Positions 1 through 9,382 of a DNA stretch of 64,000 nt are shown here, in pieces. The position numbers were made by a program, and so were the translations under genes. Source of the stretch: Lachnospiraceae bacterium. GTDB lineage: Bacteria > Bacillota > Clostridia > Lachnospirales > Lachnospiraceae. The notes beneath the pieces are model-generated. The model worked only from the letters and a program-made list of their open reading frames with translations, searched no databases and had not been told where the DNA came from. The stretch spans positions 113,734 through 177,733 of the forward strand of contig JAUNGG010000001.1 in the NCBI GenBank assembly GCA_030524635.1, in the 5' to 3' direction. Numbering within the stretch: position 1 is the first letter of the stretch; the number at the start of each line of letters is the position of its first letter.

Positions 1-564
1 AAGGGCGACGCCATCATCGTAACGGAGGTAGGCCAGCATCAGATGTGGGCTGCCCAGTACTATAATTACAAGAACCCCAGAACCCTTCTGACCTCCGGTG
101 GCTTGGGAACCATGGGCTACGGTCTGGGTGCTGCCATCGGCGCCAAGATGGGCTGTAAGGATAAGGTAGTCATCAATGTGGCTGGCGACGGCTGCTTCCG
201 TATGAATATGAATGAGATCGCGACGGCTGCCCGGTACAATATCCCTATCATCCAGGTGGTGATCAATAACCACGTTTTAGGCATGGTGCGTCAGTGGCAG
301 ACTCTGTTCTACGGCAAGCGTTATTCTCAGACCGTGTTAAATGATGCTGTTGATTTCGTAAAGCTTTCCGAGGCTATGGGTGCCAAGGCCTACCGGGTAA
401 CCAAGAAGGAAGAGTTTATGCCGGTGCTTAAGGAGGCTATGGAGTTAAATATCCCGTGTGTGATCGAATGCCAGATCAACTGTGATGACAAGGTATTCCC
501 AATGGTGCCTGCAGGTGCGCCCATTGAGGATGCATTTGATGATACCGATCTGAAGATCAAGTAA
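1..564 (+). CDS. ilvB: Acetolactate synthase large subunit, C-terminal part (5' end outside window)
   Basis: The frame is open from the first base, so this is the last 187 residues of a protein of roughly 550-630. It would condense two pyruvates, or pyruvate and 2-oxobutyrate, in the first step of branched-chain amino acid synthesis. Visible are the EVGQHQMW segment at the start and the thiamine-diphosphate site that begins with GDG and ends with an Asn-Asn pair about 27 residues later (GDGCFRMNM to INNHVLGM). The C-terminus (FPMVPAGAPIEDAF) is typical of the bacterial enzyme. A catabolic or other ThDP enzyme is less likely because the QWQ segment after the Asn pair fits acetolactate synthase. 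No terminator follows; the serC promoter begins 74 bases downstream. Confidence 0.93.
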   Translation, partial: KGDAIIVTEVGQHQMWAAQYYNYKNPRTLLTSGGLGTMGYGLGAAIGAKMGCKDKVVINVAGDGCFRMNMNEIATAARYNIPIIQVVINNHVLGMVRQWQTLFYGKRYSQTVLNDAVDFVKLSEAMGAKAYRVTKKEEFMPVLKEAMELNIPCVIECQINCDDKVFPMVPAGAPIEDAFDDTDLKIK

Positions 565-637
565 AAAGCGGTGATTGTTTTAGTAATAGTTCATTAACAG
601 TTCATTAATATGATTAATAGTAGTTTACAAATTTAAC

Positions 638-666
638 TTGACAAAGTGTTAACAAGTTAATAAAAT
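638..666 (+). promoter_or_regulatory. Sigma-A type promoter for serC-serA
   Basis: A perfect TTGACA (638-643) lies 17 bases before TAAAAT (661-666). The predicted start, near 672, opens directly into a leader hairpin, and the untranslated leader is about 100 bases long. Confidence 0.75.
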
Positions 667-669
667 AAA

Positions 670-702
670 GCCTATACCCTTTGGGAATGCACGGTATCAG
701 GC
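670..702 (+). other. Leader hairpin at the 5' end of the serC transcript
   Basis: GCCTATACC (670-678) can pair with GGTATCAGGC (693-702) with one bulged base. It sits at the predicted transcript start and may stabilise or regulate the leader. I see no T-box or known riboswitch core and no terminator before serC, so a regulatory role is open. Confidence 0.4.
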
Positions 703-774
703 AATTTGCAGTGCTATTTTACAAAGACTGAAATACATTTATAAAAACGTTTTGAAATTCAAGGAGGGAGCAAC

Positions 775-1860
<1,086 letters not shown>

Positions 1861-1904
1861 AGGATGGAATGCTGAAAGAGGATAGAGTCAGGGGGAACAA
1901 TATT

Positions 1905-3065
1905 ATGAAATTACATTGCTTAAATCCGATTTCCAAATATGGAACCGCGCTGCTTACTGAGCAGTATGAAATGACAGATAATGGAAAGGAAGCAGAGGGC
2001 ATTCTGGTCCGCAGTGCTTCCATGCATGAGATGGAGCTTCCGGAAAAGCTTCTGGCGGTAGCCAGAGCCGGTGCCGGTGTTAACAATATTCCGCTGGATG
2101 CCTGCGCAGAGGCTGGCGTGGTAGTATTTAATACACCGGGCGCTAATGCCAACGGTGTAAAGGAGCTGGTGATCGCAGGACTGTTGCTGGCTTCCAGAGA
2201 TATTGTAGGCGGTATCAAGTGGTGTGAGGCAAACCATGAGGATGCCAATATTGCAAAGGCAGTTGAGAAGAGCAAGAAGGCATTTGCCGGATGCGAGATC
2301 AAGGGCAAGAAGCTGGGTGTGATCGGCCTGGGGGCCATCGGCGCAGAGGTTGCCAACGCTGCCGCAGCATTAGGCATGGAAGTGTATGGCTACGATCCGT
2401 TTATCTCCGTTCATGCAGCTTGGATGCTTTCCAGAGATGTTAAGCATATCACATCCGTAGACACGATTTACCAGGAGTGCGATTACATCACCGTCCATGT
2501 GCCGCTGATGGATTCCACCAAGAAGATGATCAATAAGGACACCATTGCAGCCATGAAGGATGGAGTGGTTGTGCTGAACTTTGCAAGAGACCTGCTGGTG
2601 GATGACGATGCTATGGCAGAAGCACTGGAGGCAGGAAAGGTAAAGCGCTACGTAACCGATTTCCCGAATCCAAAGTCAGCCAATATGAAGAATACCATTG
2701 CGATCCCTCACCTTGGCGCTTCTACAGAGGAGTCTGAGGATAACTGTGCAGTGATGGCAGTGAAGGAGCTTATGGATTATCTGGAGAACGGCAATATCAA
2801 AAATTCCGTGAATTATCCGGCTTGTGATATGGGCGTCTGCCGCACAGCCAGCCGTGTAGCCGTTATGCATCGGAACATTCCGAATATGATCGGTCAGATC
2901 ACCGGTATCCTGGCTGAGCAAAATGTGAACATTTCCGACATGACCAATAAGAGCCGTGACAAGTATGCATACACCCTGCTGGATCTGGAGAGCGCTCCGG
3001 AGGCCATGACAGTTCAGAAGCTGAATGCCATCGAAGGCGTGCTCCGGGTGCGTGTGGTAAAGTAA
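1905..3065 (+). CDS. serA: D-3-phosphoglycerate dehydrogenase, short ACT-containing form
   Basis: It oxidises 3-phosphoglycerate to 3-phosphohydroxypyruvate with NAD, the first committed step of serine synthesis. The 386-residue protein has a substrate domain, a Rossmann GLGAIG motif (about residues 141-146), the catalytic His in IPHLGASTEE and a C-terminal ACT domain (about 320-386, HRNIPNMIGQITGIL) that would sense serine. It lacks the intervening domain of long SerA proteins, as is usual in Clostridia. I chose ATG 1905 over the in-frame ATG at 1869 because a GGGGG ribosome site (1891-1895) lies just ahead and the homologous region starts here. Confidence 0.95.
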   Translation: MKLHCLNPISKYGTALLTEQYEMTDNGKEAEGILVRSASMHEMELPEKLLAVARAGAGVNNIPLDACAEAGVVVFNTPGANANGVKELVIAGLLLASRDIVGGIKWCEANHEDANIAKAVEKSKKAFAGCEIKGKKLGVIGLGAIGAEVANAAAALGMEVYGYDPFISVHAAWMLSRDVKHITSVDTIYQECDYITVHVPLMDSTKKMINKDTIAAMKDGVVVLNFARDLLVDDDAMAEALEAGKVKRYVTDFPNPKSANMKNTIAIPHLGASTEESEDNCAVMAVKELMDYLENGNIKNSVNYPACDMGVCRTASRVAVMHRNIPNMIGQITGILAEQNVNISDMTNKSRDKYAYTLLDLESAPEAMTVQKLNAIEGVLRVRVVK

Positions 3066-3084
3066 TGAATAAATAAAATGACAG

Positions 3085-3120
3085 AGGGATGTTGAAAAGC
3101 GGTTTGTCAACATCCCTTTC
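3085..3120 (+). terminator. Terminator after serC-serA
   Basis: AGGGATGTTGA (3085-3095) pairs perfectly with TCAACATCCCT (3107-3117) and is followed by TTCGTTT. It closes the serine operon and leaves the DUF1015 gene to its own promoter or to read-through. Confidence 0.7.
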
Positions 3121-3233
3121 GTTTACTGTGAACGGCGTCAATGATAATCAAAAAAATGGATAAACAAGAGCGCATAAATGTGGTAGAATGGTAGTTGACC
3201 AAATGTCAGCGGAGGAAAAAGGAGGATGAAAAA

Positions 3234-4475
3234 ATGGCAGTTGTAAAACCGTTTCAGGCAGTAAGGCCCAATGAGGAGAGTGTATCTCAGGTGGCAGCCC
3301 TTCCCTATGATGTGTATAACCGGAAGGAAGCATGCGAGGCAGTAAAAGGAAATCCCCTGTCGTTCTTAAATATTGACCGGGCGGAAACCCAGTTTCCGGA
3401 TGATGTGGATACCTATGCAGATTGTGTATATAAGAAGGCGAAGGAGCTTCTGGATGCCAGGATCGCAGACGGAACCTTTATCCAGGACGAAACGCCCTGC
3501 TATTATATTTACCAGCTTACCATGAACGGACGCAGCCAGACGGGAATCGTGGCGTGCAGCTCCGTGGATGATTATGTGAACCAGATCGTAAAGAAGCATG
3601 AGAATACCAGAGAGGAAAAGGAGATCGACCGGATCCGCCATGTGGATACCACCGATGCCCACACCGGCCCTATTTTCCTGGCGTACCGCGCAGTGGAGGA
3701 GATCGACCGGATGGTACATCAGATTTGCACCGGAACGCCGATCTATGATTTTGTGTCAGATGACGGAATCGAGCATAAGGTGTGGAAGATCGCTGCGCCT
3801 GGACTGGTAAAGCGGATCGAGGAAGCATTTGCCAGGGTGCCGGCTACCTATATTGCTGACGGCCATCACCGGGCGGCTTCCGCCGTAAAGGTAGGCTTAA
3901 AGCGCCGTCAGGAGAATCCGGAATACACGGGAGCGGAGCAGTTTAACTACTTCCTGTCTGTACTATTCCCGGACGAGCAGCTGATGATCATGCCTTATAA
4001 CCGGGTGGTAAAGGATCTGAATGGATTATCTGAGGAGGAATTCTTAAGCCGGATCGGAGAAGAATTTATTGTAACAGAAAAAGGAATGAATCCTTTCAGT
4101 CCGGACCGGAAGGGAACCTTTGGCATGTATCTGGGAGATAAGTGGTATTGCCTGGAAGCGAAGCCGGAGATCGTAAGCGATGACCCGGTAAAGGGGCTGG
4201 ATGTATCCGTGCTTCAGGATGCGCTGTTGGGACCTGTTTTAGGAATCGGGGATCCGAGAACCGATAAGCGGATCGATTTTATCGGCGGGATCCGAGGCTT
4301 AAAGGAACTGGAGCGGAGAGTGGCAGAGGATATGACCGTGGCATTTTCCATGTATCCCACCTCCATTCAGGAGCTTTTGGATGTGGCTGATGCAGGGCTT
4401 TTAATGCCGCCGAAGTCCACCTGGTTTGAGCCGAAGCTTCGCAGCGGTGTGTTTATCCATAAGCTGGGGGAATAA
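3234..4475 (+). CDS. DUF1015 family protein, possible serine/phosphoserine-related enzyme
   Basis: The 413-residue protein belongs to the DUF1015 family by its N-terminus (VVKPFQAVRP, AALPYDVYN) and its central ADGHHRAASA block (Asp209-Arg213). I recall a similar D-G-H-H-R block from ParB-fold nucleotide enzymes, including archaeal ADP-dependent serine kinase SerK; treating this as shared chemistry is inference. The gene follows serC-serA directly, and no phosphoserine phosphatase (serB) lies in the window, which suggests a role in serine or phosphoserine conversion. Start ATG 3234 has GGAGG at 3221-3225; the upstream in-frame start at 3195 has no ribosome site. No membrane segment or signal peptide is visible. 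Confidence 0.85.
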   Translation: MAVVKPFQAVRPNEESVSQVAALPYDVYNRKEACEAVKGNPLSFLNIDRAETQFPDDVDTYADCVYKKAKELLDARIADGTFIQDETPCYYIYQLTMNGRSQTGIVACSSVDDYVNQIVKKHENTREEKEIDRIRHVDTTDAHTGPIFLAYRAVEEIDRMVHQICTGTPIYDFVSDDGIEHKVWKIAAPGLVKRIEEAFARVPATYIADGHHRAASAVKVGLKRRQENPEYTGAEQFNYFLSVLFPDEQLMIMPYNRVVKDLNGLSEEEFLSRIGEEFIVTEKGMNPFSPDRKGTFGMYLGDKWYCLEAKPEIVSDDPVKGLDVSVLQDALLGPVLGIGDPRTDKRIDFIGGIRGLKELERRVAEDMTVAFSMYPTSIQELLDVADAGLLMPPKSTWFEPKLRSGVFIHKLGE

Positions 4476-4577
4476 TTCGAAACGTAATCATGGCAGCAGG
4501 GATACCTGATCTGCAAAGGCGAATGAGTGAAAAAGGGGCCGAGATACAATAAAAGACGAAGAAAAGGATGAAGCAAT

Positions 4578-5690
4578 ATGTACGAATATGAGTGGTATCA
4601 GTGGATCTTGTTTTTCTTCTGTTATTGCTTTTTTGGCTGGATTTTTGAATCAACCTATGTGTCGCTGAAAAGCCGCCGGTTTGTAAACCGGGGATTTCTG
4701 CGGCTGCCTATGCTGCCCCTTTACGGCACCGGGGCGGTGATGATGCTGTTTGTTTCCCTTCCCGTAAAGGATAACCTGGTTCTTGTTTATTTTTCCGGGG
4801 TAGTTGCAGCAACTGCTTTGGAATATGTGACCGGCTGGGGAATGGAAAAGCTGTTTAAGATGCGGTACTGGGATTACAGCAATCAGAGATTCAATGTGAA
4901 GGGCTATATCTGCCTCAGCTCCTCCATTGCATGGGGATTTCTCACCATCTTTCTTACAGAGGTGATTCACAGGCCTATTGAGCACATGGTACTGGGAATG
5001 GATACCACCCTGGATCTGATGCTGGTGGCAACCATCGGCACAGCATTTGCGGCGGATACGGTGGAATCTACCAGAGCAGCCCTGGATCTGGGACGTGCTC
5101 TGGAGGCTATGACCAGAATGAAGGCAGAACTGGAGGAGATGCAGGTACAGCTTGCGCTGTTAAAGAGCGAACTGCGGGAGCAGACCGAACAGAGAGTGGC
5201 GATGGCCCAGGAGGAAACAGCACTGCGCATTGCCGAGATTCGGGCAGAGGCTGCTTCCAGAATGAGCGGCATCAAGAGCACCGGGGCTTTGCGGATGGCA
5301 GAGGCCACCACAGCCCTTGCTTCGGAACTTAAGGCTGAGCTGCGGACGCGGCTGGATGAGATGAAGGACAGCACGGCAGAGCGTTTGGAAAATGTGAAGG
5401 ACAGTGCGGCCGGTCATCTGGAGCGGATTAAGGATAGTGCATCGGAAAGAATGGAAGGCCAGCGGGCACGGGAATTATTTGAGCGGGCTGCAGCATTGAC
5501 AGAAAAGCTGGAACAGCTTCAGAAGCGCAGCAGAGAACGGAGGGCTGCCCGGTCTGGTTTCCGGAAATTTTATTTAAAGAGTCTGCTGCGTGGAAATCCC
5601 GGAGCTGTTTCTCATCAATACCGGGAGGCCTTGAAGGAGCTGCAGGAGGAATTGCAGAAGAGGATCGATGAGAAACATGTTGAAAAGTAA
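4578..5690 (+). CDS. CmpB-type (PF06541-like) membrane protein with long C-terminal coiled coil
   Basis: The 370-residue protein starts with about four to five hydrophobic segments (residues about 8-28, 45-62, 66-85, 108-128 and 142-160). It carries the family signatures FFGWIFE, a WDYS-x-FN-x-KGYICL block and LPLYGTGAV of the putative 'type IV ABC transporter' family called CmpB, whose biochemical role is unknown. Residues about 170-355 form a highly charged, mostly helical tail with repeated EELR, RMA and ERLENVKDS units, predicted coiled coil. Its neighbour at 7797 contains two copies of the membrane domain. No ATPase partner is adjacent. The tail may anchor a cytoplasmic or envelope partner; that is inference. 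Confidence 0.75.
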   Translation: MYEYEWYQWILFFFCYCFFGWIFESTYVSLKSRRFVNRGFLRLPMLPLYGTGAVMMLFVSLPVKDNLVLVYFSGVVAATALEYVTGWGMEKLFKMRYWDYSNQRFNVKGYICLSSSIAWGFLTIFLTEVIHRPIEHMVLGMDTTLDLMLVATIGTAFAADTVESTRAALDLGRALEAMTRMKAELEEMQVQLALLKSELREQTEQRVAMAQEETALRIAEIRAEAASRMSGIKSTGALRMAEATTALASELKAELRTRLDEMKDSTAERLENVKDSAAGHLERIKDSASERMEGQRARELFERAAALTEKLEQLQKRSRERRAARSGFRKFYLKSLLRGNPGAVSHQYREALKELQEELQKRIDEKHVEK

Positions 5691-5750
5691 GATAAATATA
5701 TAAGAAAAAATTTAAAAAATGCCGGACACTGCTGGATGTGTCAGGATAAA

Positions 5751-5791
5751 ACGAAGGACGGGCGCGGCTCACAGCAGCGCCCGTCTTTCGT
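5751..5791 (+). terminator. Strong hairpin, probable terminator
   Basis: A 15-base stem (ACGAAGGACGGGCGC with its complement at 5777-5791, one G-T pair) encloses an 11-base loop. There is no real T-run on the plus strand, so it may act as a transcript-end stabiliser as much as a terminator. Confidence 0.55.
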
Positions 5792-5889
5792 AAAATGCGG
5801 CATGGGTATACTGAAATTTATAGGTATACTTTTGGTATTAATTTCGGTATAATCTTAATAAAAGATGTGACAGGGCATGAGAGAGAGGG

Positions 5890-7581
5890 ATGGGCGTGAA
5901 GCAATTACCGGTTGGGGTGGATGATTTCAAAAAACTCAGGGAAAACGGTTTTTATTATGTGGATAAATCATTGCTGATCAAGGAACTGCTGGACAGTCGT
6001 GGTGAAGTCAGCGTATTTACAAGACCCCGGCGCTTTGGAAAAACGCTGGCCATGAGCATGCTGAGATACTATTTTGAGGATGGGACAGATCTTGACGGGA
6101 AAAGGCTGGATAACAGCGGGCTGTTTGAAGGTTTGAAGATCATGAATGCCGGTGAAAAATATGTAAGGCATCAGGGACAGTATCCTGTCATTTTTTTAAC
6201 GTTAAAGTCTGCAAAGCAGCCGGATTATGACAGGGCTTATGGCAGTATCGTGGATGAAATCGCCAAAGAGTTTCGGCGGCATAATAAAATACTGGAAAGC
6301 GATATGCTTTTGGAAGAAGAAAAAGAGCAGTACATCCGGCTGAGAAGCCGGAAAGGCTCTGCTTTAGAGTATGCTAAGGCCCTTGATTTTTTGTGTGGCT
6401 GTATGCGGCGGGCTTATGGGAAAAAGGTTATCATCCTGCTGGATGAATATGACGTGCCGCTGGAAAATGCGTGGTTCAGAGGATTTTATGAGCCGATGGC
6501 GGATTTTATCCGTTCTCTGTTTGAATCCGCCTTAAAAACCAATGAAAACCTGGAGTTTGCCGTTATTACGGGGTGTCTGAGGATTTCAAAAGAGAGCATT
6601 TTTACGGGACTCAATAACCTTGATATGATTTCCATCCTAAACGGGAATTATGCGGAATACTTTGGATTTACGGTGCCGGAAACAGATCGGATGCTGGAGG
6701 ATTTTGGAATTCCGGAAAGAAAACAGGAAGTACAGGAGTGGTATAACGGATATCTGTTCGGGAATACAGAGGTTTATAATCCATGGAGTGTGATCAATTA
6801 TGTGAAAGCGGTGGCCAGCAGCGCGTATATCTGGCCGAAGGCATACTGGGCGAATACCTCATCCAATGATATCGTGAAAACTCTGGTGGAACGTGCGGAC
6901 GGCATGGTCAGGCAGGAGCTTGAGACACTGATTGCTGGAGGTACGATTGAAAAGCCGGTCCATGAAGATGTCACATATGGGGAAATCTATAAGTCACAGG
7001 ACAATCTTTGGAATTTTCTGTTTTTTACAGGCTATCTGAAAAAAGTAAAAGTAAGATTTGATGTAGATACTACTTATCTTACAATGGCAATACCAAATGC
7101 AGAGGTGCGGTATATTTACAAAAATACGGTTATGGACTGGTTTAACAGCCGTATCTGTCAGAAGAACTTCTCAGGATTTTATCAGGCGCTGCTTAAGCAG
7201 GACACAGCTGTGATCGAAAAGGAATTGTCCGTGAATCTGATGGAGACTGTCAGCTTCTATGATTATAAAGAGGACTATTACCATGGGTATACAGCAGGGC
7301 TGTTGAAATTCATGGATGGTTACCTGGTCAAATCCAATCGAGAAAGCGGCCTTGGAAGGAGTGATATCCAAGTGCTGTCACCTGCTTATGAGGGAATTGC
7401 GATCATCATTGAGGTGAAAGTATCAGATACCTATGCAGGGCTTGAGGCGGCAGCAAAAGAAGCGCTGATGCAGATCGAAAGCCGGCAGTACGATGCAGAA
7501 CTTAAGCTGGAAGGATATCACACGTTCCACAAATATGGATTTGCATTTTATAAAAAGCTGTGCAGGGTATTGGGGAAGTAG
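5890..7581 (+). CDS. AAA-ATPase-like protein with PD-(D/E)XK nuclease domain (DUF1703 type), copy 1
   Basis: The 563-residue protein has an N-terminal P-loop domain with RPRRFGKT (Lys51), a Walker B-like IILLDEYDVPL (Asp185-Glu186) and a FTGLNN segment. Its C-terminal nuclease-like module has Asp492 in GRSDIQV and Glu508-Val-Lys510. This architecture (PF09820 plus PF08011) occurs in many paralogous copies in gut Firmicutes and Bacteroidetes; its function is not established. The opening LPVGVDDFKKLRENGFYYVDK is the family hallmark. A second copy lies at 38294-40009 with the same motif order. The start has GAGAGAGGG ahead. All key residues are intact, so it is probably functional. Confidence 0.9.
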   Translation: MGVKQLPVGVDDFKKLRENGFYYVDKSLLIKELLDSRGEVSVFTRPRRFGKTLAMSMLRYYFEDGTDLDGKRLDNSGLFEGLKIMNAGEKYVRHQGQYPVIFLTLKSAKQPDYDRAYGSIVDEIAKEFRRHNKILESDMLLEEEKEQYIRLRSRKGSALEYAKALDFLCGCMRRAYGKKVIILLDEYDVPLENAWFRGFYEPMADFIRSLFESALKTNENLEFAVITGCLRISKESIFTGLNNLDMISILNGNYAEYFGFTVPETDRMLEDFGIPERKQEVQEWYNGYLFGNTEVYNPWSVINYVKAVASSAYIWPKAYWANTSSNDIVKTLVERADGMVRQELETLIAGGTIEKPVHEDVTYGEIYKSQDNLWNFLFFTGYLKKVKVRFDVDTTYLTMAIPNAEVRYIYKNTVMDWFNSRICQKNFSGFYQALLKQDTAVIEKELSVNLMETVSFYDYKEDYYHGYTAGLLKFMDGYLVKSNRESGLGRSDIQVLSPAYEGIAIIIEVKVSDTYAGLEAAAKEALMQIESRQYDAELKLEGYHTFHKYGFAFYKKLCRVLGK

Positions 7582-7640
7582 TTAGGAAAAAGCATATAAT
7601 GAAATAAGAAATGGCATGAGTTGACAGAAAGGAGAAGCAT

Positions 7641-7787
7641 ATGGATATACAGCTTATTTGTGATACGATTATCACAGCAGTAAACATAGGAATTCTTATC
7701 CTGATCGGAGTCTGCGTTTATTGCCTTGCCAGACTGACCAGATGGAAGCATCAGGAGGAAAAGAAGAAGCACAGAAGAGAGGATTGA
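7641..7787 (+). CDS. Small single-pass membrane protein (48 aa)
   Basis: A 48-codon reading frame starts at ATG 7641 behind AAAGGAGA (7628-7635). It encodes one hydrophobic segment (residues about 9-29, ITAVNIGILILIGVCVYCL) and a basic tail rich in Lys and Arg, so it is predicted to sit in the membrane with its C-terminus inside. It ends nine bases before the CmpB-like gene at 7797, which suggests co-translation and perhaps a small subunit of that protein. I do not recognise a family. Confidence 0.6.
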   Translation: MDIQLICDTIITAVNIGILILIGVCVYCLARLTRWKHQEEKKKHRRED

Positions 7788-7796
7788 TACAGATAA

Positions 7797-9104
7797 ATGA
7801 ATCATACAGGCTATGAATTGCTCTGGATATTTTTATCATATTCATTTTTAGGCTGGGTACTGGAAACCATCGCCGCTGCGGTGAAGCAGAAACGGTTTCT
7901 CAACCGCGGTGTGCTGACCGGGCCGGTCTGTACGGTCTATGGAATCGGGGCAGTGGTGCTGACTGTGTTTTTGTGGGAGCTGGTGCAGGAGGAACAATGG
8001 GGATTCCTGTTTCTTGGAAGTATGATTTGGTCTACTGCTGTGGAATGGCTGGCAGGCCGAAGCCTGGAAAAGCTCCATCACAGCAGATGGTGGGACTACT
8101 CAGAAAAGAAATGGAATCTTGACGGCTATATCTGCCTGGAATACGCCGTTCTCTGGGGCGTGCTGGGCGTGATCTGCCTGCGGTATGGAAATCCCATGCT
8201 GCTTCGGCTGTATCACCTTCTGCCGGAACCGATCATGAGACTTCTTCTTCTGCTGGCGCTGGCTGTGCTGATTCTGGATGCAGTCAGCTCGTATCTGGTG
8301 GTGATGCGGATTTCCAAATATTTTCCCCAGATGGAATCGGTACATAACCGGATTGCAGTTCAGACAGTTCGGCTGGGGCGGTGGGTTGCCGAGCAGACAC
8401 AACGACGTATGGAGAAGGCTTATCCTGGCATTCAGCGGATACGGACCAAGGAACAGCAGCAGGGCGTCTTTGCACCAGGCTGCAGCTTTTATAAATTGGC
8501 AATGCTGTTTTTTATCGGATCATTTCTTGGAGATGTGACGGAGACCATCTTCTGCCGGGTACGGGCCGGGATCTGGATGAGCCGGAGCAGCGTGGTCTGG
8601 GGGCCATTCAGCATTGTCTGGGGACTGGCGATCATGCTGGCAACCCTGGTGCTCTACAATTACCGGAACCGTTCTGACAGCTTTATCTTTCTTTTTGGAA
8701 CGGTTCTGGGCGGCGCCTATGAGTACATCTGCAGTGTGTTTACTGAGCTTGTGTTTGGGACCGTGTTTTGGGATTACAGTGAGATTCCTTTTAACCTGGG
8801 AGGCCGGATCAATCTGCTGTACTGCTTTTTCTGGGGGATTGCAGCAGTGGTATGGCTGAAGCTTCTGTATCCACCCTTATCCCGCTGGATCGAAAGAATC
8901 CCCAAAGGGAAGGGGATCCTCCTGACCTGGTGCCTGATCGTTTTTATGTGTCTGGATATAGCAGTATCCGCCGTGGCATTAATGCGCTACACAGAGCGGA
9001 GCCAGGGAAAAGAGGCAGTCAGCAGCTGGGAAAAAGGGATTGATGAGCGGTTTGATGATGAACGGATGGCACGGATCTATCCCAATGCGATTTTGACAAA
9101 ATAG
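7797..9104 (+). CDS. CmpB-type membrane protein with duplicated domain
   Basis: The 435-residue protein contains two tandem copies of the CmpB-type membrane domain. The first (about 1-165) has YSFLGWVLE, TGPVCTVYGIGAV and WWDYSEKKWNLDGYICL; the second (about 225-400) has FIGSFLGDVTE, WGPFSIVWGLAI and FWDYSEIPFNLGGRINL. The intervening stretch (170-220) is basic and probably cytoplasmic. About ten membrane segments are expected. The ATG overlaps the end of a short spacer after the small membrane protein gene. The biochemical function is unknown; the 'ABC transporter type IV' label has weak support because no ATPase gene is linked. Confidence 0.78.
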   Translation: MNHTGYELLWIFLSYSFLGWVLETIAAAVKQKRFLNRGVLTGPVCTVYGIGAVVLTVFLWELVQEEQWGFLFLGSMIWSTAVEWLAGRSLEKLHHSRWWDYSEKKWNLDGYICLEYAVLWGVLGVICLRYGNPMLLRLYHLLPEPIMRLLLLLALAVLILDAVSSYLVVMRISKYFPQMESVHNRIAVQTVRLGRWVAEQTQRRMEKAYPGIQRIRTKEQQQGVFAPGCSFYKLAMLFFIGSFLGDVTETIFCRVRAGIWMSRSSVVWGPFSIVWGLAIMLATLVLYNYRNRSDSFIFLFGTVLGGAYEYICSVFTELVFGTVFWDYSEIPFNLGGRINLLYCFFWGIAAVVWLKLLYPPLSRWIERIPKGKGILLTWCLIVFMCLDIAVSAVALMRYTERSQGKEAVSSWEKGIDERFDDERMARIYPNAILTK

Positions 9105-9109
9105 AATAT

Positions 9110-9142
9110 AAAAATGCACCGGCTGGCGACCGGTGCATTTTT
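9110..9142. terminator. Bidirectional terminator between the CmpB-like gene and structured RNA copy 1
   Basis: AAAAATGCACCGG (9110-9122) and its exact complement (9130-9142) form a 13-base stem with a seven-base loop, giving a T-run in both directions. It would end the CmpB transcript on the plus strand and the small RNA on the minus strand. Confidence 0.85.
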
Positions 9143-9251
9143 GGGAATGGTAGGTATAAATAAGAAAATGTTTAGGGGGGACCGGACGGTTTGACCCGTC
9201 CGGTATGAGTATGAAAAAGCTTTACTAAGCAGTTACCCTTTCGAGTAACTG
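9110..9251 (-). ncRNA. Putative structured small RNA, copy 1 (about 140 nt)
   Basis: Read on the minus strand, a predicted start near 9251 opens into a nine-pair stem (CAGTTACTC with GGGTAACTG) capped by a GAAA tetraloop. A linker with AAAGCTTTTTCATACTCATA follows, then a CCGGACGG/CCGTCCGG hairpin, a CCCCCC tract, an A/T-rich segment and the terminator at 9110-9142. A second copy at 13815-13989 has the same order of parts. The tetraloop stem differs by a paired change (TTAC/GTAA here, TTGC/GCAA there), which supports selection on structure. The CCCCCC tract is exposed and could pair with Shine-Dalgarno sequences. I cannot match it to a named RNA family. Confidence 0.6.
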
Positions 9252-9256
9252 TACAT

Positions 9257-9285
9257 AGTATAATCGATAAATATGTCCGAAGTAT
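9257..9285 (-). promoter_or_regulatory. Promoter of structured RNA copy 1
   Basis: On the minus strand ATACTT (9285-9280) lies exactly 17 bases before TATACT (9262-9257). Copy 2 has the same two hexamers at the same spacing, although the spacers themselves differ. An A/T-rich block farther upstream (about 9300-9330, with CTAAAGAAA on the plus strand) is also shared. Confidence 0.6.
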
Positions 9286-9382
9286 GTCGGCACAATTTAA
9301 ATTTTATAAAATATCTAAAGAAATTATTATCAAATTAGTAGGAAAAGACCTAAATTAATAAGAAATCTTACGAAAGGATGAA

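Noticed and set aside
565..774. T-box or riboswitch before serC
   Set aside because: No T-box core, specifier stem or terminator/antiterminator pair is visible; only one short hairpin.
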